Source: Actinomycetes bacterium
GTDB lineage: Bacteria > Actinomycetota > Actinomycetes > Streptosporangiales > Streptosporangiaceae
NCBI GenBank assembly: GCA_023425615.1
Contig: JAFACJ010000933.1
Coordinates: forward strand, 1 to 5,133
Direction: 5' to 3'
Length of the DNA: 5,133 nucleotides
The notes under the pieces: model-generated
What the model was told of the DNA's origin: nothing
Database searches by the model: none
What the model saw: only the letters and a program-made list of their open reading frames with translations
Shown here: in pieces, positions 1-5,133 of the stretch
How positions within the stretch are numbered: the stretch's first letter is position 1
How the letters are laid out: each line of letters starts with the position of its first letter
Translations under genes and position numbers: made by a program

Positions 1-188
1 CCCTCTTCCAGGGCGGCCCCGGCGCCACGGGACGGTCGTTCTCCGACTTCCCGACGATCATCGACTCGATCCGCGACCGGCTGCTGACCCTCCCCGGCGG
101 CACCGAGGTGCGCACCGGCCACGGCGACTCCACCACCATCGGCACGGAGTCCCCCCATCTGGAGGAGTGGCTGGCCCGCGGCCACTGA
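1..188 (+). CDS. MBL-fold metallo-hydrolase, C-terminal end (partial gene)
   Basis: The gene enters from the left edge. The reading frame begins with the codon at position 3 and gives 61 residues before TGA at 186-188. Visible landmarks are GGPGATGRSFSDFPTII near the start, then TGHGDSTTIG at residues 38-47 and a closing PHLEEWLARGH. The GHGDST histidine matches the late metal-ligand position of glyoxalase II-like metallo-beta-lactamase-fold hydrolases. In actinomycetes, proteins with this tail are commonly encoded beside mycothiol-dependent formaldehyde dehydrogenase and are annotated as MBL-fold hydrolases. That would suggest thioester hydrolysis in aldehyde detoxification, but the link is from family memory and the neighbour lies outside the window. 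The HxHxDH metal site would also be to the left and cannot be checked. Every third codon position is G/C-rich, and a strong hairpin follows the stop, so this end looks intact. The family call is fairly sure; the substrate is not known. Confidence 0.8.
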   Translation, partial: LFQGGPGATGRSFSDFPTIIDSIRDRLLTLPGGTEVRTGHGDSTTIGTESPHLEEWLARGH

Positions 189-198
189 CCGAGGCGTT

Positions 199-232
199 CA
201 CGGCCCTCCCGCCCACGGCGTGGAGGGCCGTG
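199..232. terminator. Bidirectional hairpin terminator between convergent genes
   Basis: A perfect 11-bp inverted repeat has arms at 199-209 (CACGGCCCTCC) and 222-232 (GGAGGGCCGTG), with a 12-base loop. It begins 11 bases after the metallo-hydrolase stop at 188. It ends 6 bases before the TGA at 239-241 that probably closes the opposing TPR gene. There is no T-run on either strand, as is common for actinomycete terminators. Its symmetric position between two gene ends suggests it stops transcription from both sides. It also argues that the minus-strand gene naturally ended at 239 and did not read through the hairpin. Confidence 0.75.
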
Positions 233-238
233 CCGGTC

Positions 239-950
239 TCAGCGGGGCGCGGGGGCGTGGCCGGTGACGATGAAGTCGGGAGCAGCGTCGTGATCAGGGC
301 GGGGTCGGCGCGCAGGAGCCCTGCCTGGGGCGGGTCGAGGGCGCCGAGCGAGAGCAGGACGTCCAGGGCCTGCGCGCGGAGCGCGGCGCCGTGGCGTGAG
401 CCGAGCGCCTCGCGGTGGTGGGACAGCTCCCACAGGCAGCGCGCCTCCAGATAGGGGTCGCTGCTCAGCCGTACCTGCTCCAGCGCCCGCTCGAAGCTCT
501 CGACCGCCTCGGAGAGACGGCCGGAGCGGGCGTGGACGGCGCCGCGGATGCCCAGGGTGGCGCCGAGGAGGCGGGGATCGTCCAGCGCGGTGCACTGGGC
601 GACGGCGGCGTCGTTGGCGGCGAGGGACTCCTGGAGCCGGTCGGCCTTCTGCAGATGGTTGCTCAGGTAGAGCAGGGCGATGGCGCGGCCGAAGGGGTCG
701 TCCCTGCCGGTGCCGGGGTCGAGGCTCTCGCGGCAGCGAGCGATCGCCCGGTCCAGATCGCCCGCCTGGGCGTCGGCGTAGGAGAGGTAGGCGAGGGTGG
801 CGGCCTCCCCCCGCCGGTCGCCGACCTCGCGCCAGCGGGCGAGCGCCTCTTTCAGATGGACGCGGGCCTCGGCGGGAGGGCCGAGGCCGTTGGCGGAGTT
901 GCCACGGCAGTGCAGGGCCATGGCCAGGCCGCGCACGTCGCCGGCTCCGG
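239..950 (-). pseudogene. TPR-domain protein remnant (probably from a regulator), N-terminus lost and frame slipped near the end
   Basis: From about 945-950 down to about 281, the minus strand encodes five consecutive TPR units of 40 residues each. They start at MALHCRGNSANGLG, AATLAYLSYADAQAGD, AIALLYLSNHLQKAD, GATLGIRGAVHARSG and ARCLWELSHHREALG. Regular 40-residue TPRs of this kind are typical of the C-terminal sensor part of large actinomycete AfsR/SARP- or LuxR-type regulators with an ATPase domain. No DNA-binding or ATPase part is present, so that parentage is inference. Upstream, the TPR coding sequence stops abruptly against an aldehyde dehydrogenase fragment on the other strand. Near the 3' end, the TPR frame reads on through the hairpin and into the neighbouring gene as an atypical Ser/Pro-rich tail. 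A one-base-shifted frame instead gives a clean ending, PDFIVTGHAPAPR, with TGA at 239-241. No ribosome-binding site was seen ahead of the first internal ATG (919-921), so it is most likely a non-functional remnant. Confidence 0.75.
278..280 (-). other. Probable one-base frameshift site in the TPR remnant
   Basis: On the minus strand the TPR frame reads ...ALITTLLP at this run of three Gs (CCC in the coding sense). Adding one C would continue directly as LLPDFIVTGHAPAPR followed by stop at 239. Those continuing codons (gac ttc atc gtc acc ggc cac gcc) end in G or C. The unshifted frame uses tca-tcg-tca and runs through the terminator into the metallo-hydrolase gene. This could be a real mutation in a decaying gene or a miscalled homopolymer. 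The exact base is inferred. Confidence 0.55.
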
Positions 951-957
951 CCGCGCC
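945..957. other. Junction where two oppositely oriented gene fragments meet
   Basis: To the left of this stretch, the minus strand carries TPR coding sequence (GDVRGLAMALH) whose N-terminal part should continue rightwards. To the right, the plus strand carries aldehyde dehydrogenase coding sequence (MTVHKVRDMDEAVEKA) whose N-terminal part should lie leftwards. Neither continues across. Dehydrogenases of this family usually have FGPV or a similar sequence before the TV that begins this stretch, but here the preceding residues are AGSGRA. The breakpoint is therefore placed just before the ATG at 958. No insertion sequence, direct repeat or attachment site was recognised at the join. A deletion of the intervening DNA is the simplest explanation; an assembly error is the main alternative. 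Confidence 0.65.
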
Positions 958-1332
958 ATGACCGTCCACAAGGTCAGGGACATGGACGAGGCGGTGGAGA
1001 AGGCCAACGCCGTGGCCTACGGCCTGGCCGCCACCGTCTTCACCCGCGACCGCCGCAAGGCCCGCGAGCTGGCCGAGCGCCTGAACGCCGGAGCCGTGTG
1101 CGTCAACTCCTTCGGAGCCTTCGCAGGCATCGGCGCCCTCCCCTTCGGCGGCGTCGGCGAGTCGGGCTTCGGCCGCATCCACGGCCCCGACGGCCTCCGC
1201 GAGTTCGCCCGCCCCAAGTCCGTCACCCGCCGGCTCCTCCCCGCCCCCGTCGACCTGCTCACCTTCGACCGCACCCCGCGCGACCTCGACCGCGCCCTGG
1301 CCATGATCCGCTTCCTTCACGGCCGTCACTGA
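958..1332 (+). pseudogene. Aldehyde dehydrogenase family protein, C-terminal fragment
   Basis: The last 124 codons of an NAD(P)-dependent aldehyde dehydrogenase are present, ending in TGA at 1330-1332. Recognisable family features in order are TVHKVRDMDEAVEKANAVAYGLAATVFT (residues 2-29), the AGAVCVNSF strand (44-52), and the signature LPFGGVGESGFGRIHG (61-76) followed by GLREFARPKSVTRR. Complete enzymes have about 450-500 residues. The Rossmann cofactor-binding domain, the catalytic cysteine and the general-base glutamate all lie in the missing part, so the fragment cannot be an active enzyme. The closing LLTFDRTPRDLDRALAMIRFLHGR resembles the tail of a class of actinomycete dehydrogenases often annotated as succinate-semialdehyde or coniferyl aldehyde dehydrogenases. 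The substrate cannot be inferred. The plus-strand frame is open back to about 415, but that upstream part is antisense to the TPR fragment and is not dehydrogenase sequence. There is no Shine-Dalgarno sequence before ATG 958. Confidence 0.85.
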
Positions 1333-1360
1333 CACGGGCCCGGCACGCCGCTGTGCCCTC

Positions 1361-1385
1361 CCGCCTCCTACGGGGACGGAGGCGG
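1361..1385. terminator. Hairpin terminator between dehydrogenase remnant and ACT-domain gene
   Basis: A perfect 8-bp inverted repeat has arms CCGCCTCC (1361-1368) and GGAGGCGG (1378-1385) around a 9-base loop. It lies in the 58-base gap between two convergent stops, at 1332 on the plus strand and 1391 on the minus strand. A weaker 5-bp hairpin, GGCAC/GTGCC (1342-1346 and 1353-1357), precedes it. There is no T-run. By position it could end transcription from both sides. Confidence 0.6.
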
Positions 1386-1390
1386 ACGGC

Positions 1391-1747
1391 TCAGGAGAGG
1401 ACGCGGTGGCCCGCGCTCTCAAGGGCGTCGGTGACGGTCTTCGCCAGGCGCTCCGGGGTGAGGATGAGGTCGCCGTGGAAGGTGGAGACGGCGAACACCG
1501 GGACGTCCGCGTCGGCCAGCAGGGCGGTGACGGCGGCGAGCGGCCCGGGGACGTCGAGATGGGGGCCCGTGACGTAGAGGCCGGTCCAGGGTTCGGCCTC
1601 GGTCCACGGGGTGGCGTCGCGGACGACGGTGAGCCCCTCGGGCGCGCGGACCAGGGCGATCCAGTCGTCGTCCTCGGGGAGAGTGGCGTGCGGGAGATGC
1701 TCGATCACGAAGGAGGACGGGACGGTGCCCAAGGTCAGCGCGCTCAT
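1391..1747 (-). CDS. ACT domain-containing protein
   Basis: This is an intact 118-residue protein with ATG at 1747-1745 and TGA at 1393-1391. The N-terminal third (IEHLP about residues 15-19, DWIALVRAPEGLTVV 28-42) is followed by an ACT-like half (WTGLYVTGP 54-62, PGPLAAVTALLADADVPVFAVSTF 67-90, then DLILTPERLAKTVTDAL). The pattern 'EGLTVV ... VFAVSTF..D.ILT' matches small two-part ACT proteins of the COG3603/CASTOR-related type. ACT domains usually bind amino acids or other small ligands and act as allosteric sensors; the ligand here is unknown. The start lies 9 bases after the TAG of the long repeat protein with no terminator between them, so the two are very probably co-transcribed. No clear Shine-Dalgarno sequence is seen in that gap, so translation may depend on ribosomes finishing the upstream gene. 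The family call is solid; the biological role is not. Confidence 0.85.
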   Translation of the reverse strand: MSALTLGTVPSSFVIEHLPHATLPEDDDWIALVRAPEGLTVVRDATPWTEAEPWTGLYVTGPHLDVPGPLAAVTALLADADVPVFAVSTFHGDLILTPERLAKTVTDALESAGHRVLS

Positions 1748-1756
1748 CGTGCCAGT

Positions 1757-4700
1757 CTAGGGAGCCGTGACCGCGTCCGTGGCGCCGTCGAGCCGGGCCC
1801 GGACGGCGACGAGCCGCCGGGCCAGCCCGGGATCGCGCTCCTCGATCTCCTTGAGGTCGGTGCGCAGGTCGAGGAGCTGCGCCCACAGGACACTGCGGCC
1901 CTGCTCGAGCAGCTCGACGGCGGTGACGGGATCGCCCGCGGCGAGCACGGCGGCGGCCGCGTCGCTCGCCAGACCGGGATAGCGGGTGAGAAGGCGCTCG
2001 TGGTCGCCCCTGGTGGCACCGAGGGAGACCATGAGCCGCTGGAGGGAGACCGCCTCCCGGTAGGCGTCGGCGGCGGCCGCCGGACTCGCCGTGTCCGCCG
2101 TGAAACGCGCCCACGACACCGCCGACTCCAGACGCGCGTCGATGCGTCCGGTGGGATCCGTCGCCCCCCGGCGCCAGACGGCGACGGCCTCCTCGGCGTC
2201 CGCCTCCTCCCGGCCGACGGCATAGCGGGCGGCGAGCGCCCGGCCCAGCTGGATGCGCAGGTTCGCCGTGGCGTGCCCGGGCTGCTCCAGGCACTCACGG
2301 CAGAGCGCTATCGCCTCCTCCAGATCGGCGCGGTCCCCGGTCGCCTCGAAGCGCTTGAAGAGATAGACCGCCAGGTTGGCGCTGAGATGGGACAGCGCGG
2401 GGACACCACGCGCCGCCTCCCTCGACTCCCGGGCCGAGGCGATGGCGGCCTCCAGGTCCGCGAGCTCACCGTGGATGTCATAACGCGCGTCCAGGACCGT
2501 GCTCAGCGTGCTGAACGCCCGGCTCCGCACCGGATGGCCCTCGGGCGCGACCGCCGAGGCCAGCCGGACCGCGTCGATGGCCTCCTGGAAGTCGGTGTCC
2601 TCCCCGGTCTCTCGGTAACGGCGCCGCAGCGCCAGCGCCGCGTTCAGGAAACGGCCGGGACGCGCGGTGTGGTGCTCGCCGGTGATGGCGGCGGCCTCAC
2701 GGAAACTGACGATCGCCTGCTCCAGATCCTCTCCGGTCCCCAGTGCCTCATGCCTCCTGGCCAGCATCGTCCCGAGGTTCGACAGCGCCGCCGCCCGGTC
2801 GCCGTGCTCACCGGCGGAAGTGAGCGCCTCCCGTGCCAGCCGGATGGAGAGATGGAGGTCGTCGGGGTGCCCCGCCTGCTCGTACCGCTCGAGCACAGCG
2901 GTGCTGTAGTGGCTGGTCCCCGCGCTGTCGCCGCCCTCGGCCGCCAGCCGACCGAACTCGATCGCCCGGTCGATGTCCGCCTGCTCCTGCGTCACCCCGA
3001 AACGCTCCCTGAGCGCGGCGCTGAGCAGGGAGCACGCCCGCCTGAGGCTCTCCGGGTCGCCGTCGGACGCCTCGACCGCCGCCTCTCCCGCGGCGACCGA
3101 CGCGTCCAGGTCGGCGAGCGCGCCCGTCCTGCCGAAGCGGACACGCAGGACGGAGCACAGCTGCGCCTGCACCAGCGCCCTGAGCGCGGCGGGCTCGGAG
3201 GAGCCGGCGAAGTCACGGCACAGCCCTATCGCGGTGTCCAGGTCCGCGAGGTCACCGGTCCGCAGGTTGCGGACCTCCAAGCCCAGGGCCATGACCTGGC
3301 GCAGCGACGCGGCCTGCTCCGGATCGGTGACGATCTCGACCGCCGCGAGTCCCGCCTCGAACATCCGCTCCTCGTCCTCGGCGTCGTCCGTCTCCTGGGA
3401 GCGGAACGCGAGCAGGACGAAGTACATCGAGGCGAGGTGGGACCGGGAGAAATGGCCCTCCGGCACGATCCGCAGGGCCTCGCCGTACGCGTCGATCGCC
3501 TCGTCCAGGTCCGCCAGGTCACGGCGGGCCTCGAACCGGTCGTGGAGCAGGTCGCCGAGACCCAGCAGGAAGGCGCCGCGTTGCGCAGCGTCGTTCTGGC
3601 GGCCCGAGGACTCCGCCTCGTGCACGCGCAGGACCCGCCTGTAGAGGCGTATGCCCTCGTCGGCGTGGCCGTCGTCGCCCGTGATGAGGAACAACTGCCT
3701 GAGCACGCCCGCCACGACGGCGAGCGCCGAGGCGTCGCCATCGACGGCCGCGGCACGGGCGCACTCCAGAGCCCGGCGCACCCGCGGCTCGGGGGCCTGG
3801 GTGCCGTCGGCCTTCGCGGTGAGGGCAGAGGCCAGCTCCTGCTGGAAGGAGCGGCGCAGCGGATGGTCCGCGGAGACGCCCTCGATCGCCGTCGTCAGCC
3901 GCTCCACCGCCTCGGAGAGCAGGTCTTCGTCCTTGCGGTGACGGGCCAGGAGGTGCAGCGACCGGCCGAGCCCCGCCGAGTAGACGTAGGAGCGGCCGTC
4001 CTGCGGCGCGGCCAGGGCCCTCCGCGCCCAGGACACGGCCTCCTCCAGGAGGGGGAAGTCCACGGTCATCTTGAAATGGAGGTAGAGCTGCTGTCCGAGG
4101 TGGTGCATGAGGTACGCGGCGCCGGGAGCCACATCGAGCGCCTTGCGCGCCGCGGCCGTGGACTCGGCCATGAGCCCGGCGTCCCCGCGAGCCGACGCGA
4201 GCGACTTGAGCACCTCGCTGAGCCGGTGCCAGGCGACCTCCTCGCCCGGCTGCCCCGCGTAGCGGCGCGCCGCGGACCGCGCCAGCTCGACGGCCTCGGC
4301 GAGGTCGCCTCCGAACGCCACGAGCGCCTCGCTCAGCTGCGACTCCCAGCGCCCCCGCGCCGGGCTCCGCCCGCTCAGCCGGACGGCCTGCCGGTAACGG
4401 GCGATCGCCTGGGGGTCGCCGACTGCCTTGAGCGCGTCGCCGAGACACCCCAGAGTGTCGACGTCCTCCTGCTCCGCGACCGCGTCGGCGGCGGCCGTCA
4501 CGGCCTCGCGGAGCAGCGCGGGATCCTTCTCGGCCTCGCCGCGTTTGAGGAGCAGCATGCTCAACTCGCGGAGGAAGATCGCGCGCAGCGGACCGGGCAG
4601 CGGGAGGCCGAGCCCGCGCCGCCAGACCGCGATGGCCTCGGCCAGCAGGTCCTCGCTCCCCGTCCGCTCCTGAAGGTCGCGGATGCTGATGCCGAGCAGA

Positions 4701-5133
4701 CTCAGGTAGTACGCCGTGCGCATACCGTCGCCGCCGTCGATGAGCTCGACAAGCTCACGCCTCACCGCCACGGACTCCGCCAGCGCCTGAACGTCACCGG
4801 CCAGGTCGTACTGCTCGCGCAGGACCTCGGCGAGTTCGGCCAGCCGCGCCGGACGGTCACCATGGCCGGGAGGCGCGGTACCGAGCAACCACCGCAGGAC
4901 GGCGACGAGCTCGGGAAACCGACGGAGATCCCCACGGCGAACGGCCGTGCGTAGGAGCTTCTTGAGGCGGTCCGTCCGAGGGACACTCTTCTCCGGATCC
5001 ATCCGCGCGGTCAGGCGAGCGACCCCCAGCGCCTCTTCCAGGAGCTCGGTACCGGCACTCCGCTCGACGCCCGCCTCCAGCGCCAGCAGATGGCGAAGCA
5101 GAACATGCCCTCGCTCAGGCGCATCCTCCGCAC
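1757..5133 (-). CDS. Giant TPR-repeat protein of the TPR-CHAT family, without a CHAT domain (5' end beyond the window)
   Basis: The frame is open from the right edge to TAG at 1759-1757, giving 1124 residues. An ATG at 5002-5000 is internal. The 43 codons before it remain open and keep the same helical character (RGHVLLRHLLALEAGVE..., LLEEALGVARLTA), so the true start lies outside the window. Counting from that ATG, almost the whole chain consists of helical repeats of about 44 residues, for example HDRFEARRDLADLDEAI, RFEATGDRADLEEAIALCR and RYDIHGELADLEAAI. The end, ELLEQGRSVLWAQLLDLRTDLKEI (about 1030-1053) and GLARRLVAVRARLDG, is the conserved connector that in many actinomycete proteins precedes a C-terminal CHAT caspase-like domain. 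Here the protein stops eight residues after that connector, so no CHAT His/Cys dyad is encoded. There are no membrane segments in the visible part, so it is probably a cytoplasmic scaffold or sensor. Codons end overwhelmingly in G or C, and the gene shows no internal frameshift. It is followed directly by an ACT-domain gene. The family is confident; the function is unknown. Confidence 0.85.
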   Translation of the reverse strand, partial: AEDAPERGHVLLRHLLALEAGVERSAGTELLEEALGVARLTARMDPEKSVPRTDRLKKLLRTAVRRGDLRRFPELVAVLRWLLGTAPPGHGDRPARLAELAEVLREQYDLAGDVQALAESVAVRRELVELIDGGDGMRTAYYLSLLGISIRDLQERTGSEDLLAEAIAVWRRGLGLPLPGPLRAIFLRELSMLLLKRGEAEKDPALLREAVTAAADAVAEQEDVDTLGCLGDALKAVGDPQAIARYRQAVRLSGRSPARGRWESQLSEALVAFGGDLAEAVELARSAARRYAGQPGEEVAWHRLSEVLKSLASARGDAGLMAESTAAARKALDVAPGAAYLMHHLGQQLYLHFKMTVDFPLLEEAVSWARRALAAPQDGRSYVYSAGLGRSLHLLARHRKDEDLLSEAVERLTTAIEGVSADHPLRRSFQQELASALTAKADGTQAPEPRVRRALECARAAAVDGDASALAVVAGVLRQLFLITGDDGHADEGIRLYRRVLRVHEAESSGRQNDAAQRGAFLLGLGDLLHDRFEARRDLADLDEAIDAYGEALRIVPEGHFSRSHLASMYFVLLAFRSQETDDAEDEERMFEAGLAAVEIVTDPEQAASLRQVMALGLEVRNLRTGDLADLDTAIGLCRDFAGSSEPAALRALVQAQLCSVLRVRFGRTGALADLDASVAAGEAAVEASDGDPESLRRACSLLSAALRERFGVTQEQADIDRAIEFGRLAAEGGDSAGTSHYSTAVLERYEQAGHPDDLHLSIRLAREALTSAGEHGDRAAALSNLGTMLARRHEALGTGEDLEQAIVSFREAAAITGEHHTARPGRFLNAALALRRRYRETGEDTDFQEAIDAVRLASAVAPEGHPVRSRAFSTLSTVLDARYDIHGELADLEAAIASARESREAARGVPALSHLSANLAVYLFKRFEATGDRADLEEAIALCRECLEQPGHATANLRIQLGRALAARYAVGREEADAEEAVAVWRRGATDPTGRIDARLESAVSWARFTADTASPAAAADAYREAVSLQRLMVSLGATRGDHERLLTRYPGLASDAAAAVLAAGDPVTAVELLEQGRSVLWAQLLDLRTDLKEIEERDPGLARRLVAVRARLDGATDAVTAP
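2096..3538 (-). repeat. Tandem repeat array of about 44 codons per unit inside the TPR protein
   Basis: Within the long repeat protein, units begin with an R-[FY]-like pair, then a turn often containing TGD, then D-[LAI]-x-x-[AS]-[IV]. Numbering from the internal ATG at 5002, unit starts fall at residues 489, 534, 578, 622, 667, 706, 750, 795, 840, 884 and 926. Spacings are 39-45 residues, mostly 44-45. At DNA level the plus strand shows degenerate recurring strings such as TCCAGGTCCGCGAG, TCCAGGTCCGCCAGG and TCCAGATCGGCG about every 130-135 bases. The copies have diverged at both DNA and protein level. This indicates old duplication under structural constraint, not recent expansion. Less regular units continue upstream (around residues 64, 110, 309, 354 and 437). 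Confidence 0.75.

Noticed and set aside
415..957. Plus-strand frame joined in phase to the dehydrogenase tail, starting at ATG 415
   Set aside because: It is antisense to the five TPR units and shows no dehydrogenase cofactor-binding or active-site motifs. The in-phase join is taken as coincidence.
951..1422. Extension of the minus-strand TPR frame to an ATG at 1422
   Set aside because: This part is antisense to the clearly recognisable aldehyde dehydrogenase tail. Its Gly/Ala/Glu/Val-rich product has no TPR pattern.
396..1577. Arg/Gly-rich 393-codon plus-strand frame
   Set aside because: The extreme arginine, glycine and proline content is typical of an off-frame reading of GC-rich coding DNA. 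It crosses three real gene fragments and two terminator regions.
1748..1756. Possible promoter or terminator between the repeat protein and ACT genes
   Set aside because: The gap is only 9 bases, with no hairpin and no promoter-like hexamers. Co-transcription is the better reading.
3519..4448. 309-codon minus-strand frame inside the repeat protein gene
   Set aside because: It is an out-of-phase shadow on the same strand, dominated by Arg, Gly, Pro and Ala, with no supporting motif.
1406..4954. A 1182-codon open frame on the plus strand across the ACT gene and the repeat protein gene
   Set aside because: It lies wholly antisense to the two minus-strand genes. Its product matches no family I recognise, and its repetitive look mirrors the TPR repeats on the other strand. 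Long antisense frames are expected where third codon positions are nearly all G or C.

Overview
The window looks like chromosomal DNA from a high-GC actinomycete (Streptomyces, Streptosporangium or Actinomadura-like). Three things point there: a very G/C-rich sequence with G or C in nearly every third codon position, a long tetratricopeptide protein of the actinobacterial TPR-CHAT type, and hairpin terminators without T-runs between convergent genes. The genus cannot be fixed from this sequence. No rRNA, tRNA, CRISPR array, insertion sequence or origin was seen.

Left part (1-1390): this holds three incomplete genes. The 3' end of an MBL-fold metallo-hydrolase gene (+) runs in from the left edge and stops at 188. 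An 11-bp inverted repeat (199-232) separates it from the convergent tail of a TPR-rich protein (-). Only five 40-residue TPR units of that protein remain. Its reading frame also appears to slip by one base near its C-terminus (about 278-280). At about 945-957 the TPR remnant abuts the last 124 codons of an aldehyde dehydrogenase on the opposite strand. Both genes lose their N-terminal coding parts at the same point. A single deletion, or an assembly join, explains this geometry. The dehydrogenase remnant ends at 1332 and is followed by a second convergent hairpin (1361-1385).

Right part (1391-5133): this is a minus-strand operon of two genes. The upstream gene is a very long TPR/CHAT-associated repeat protein. 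It runs off the right edge, so its true start lies beyond the window. It is built from units of about 44 residues with an R-[FY]...D-L-x-x-A-I pattern. It ends with the LLEQGR...LLDLRTDL segment that normally leads into a C-terminal CHAT protease domain, but it stops a few residues later with no CHAT domain. Nine bases further on, an intact 118-residue ACT-domain protein begins, probably transcribed with the repeat protein.

The points most worth a second look are the double truncation at about 950, the CHAT-less end of the giant repeat protein with its ACT-domain partner, and the apparent frameshift in the TPR remnant.
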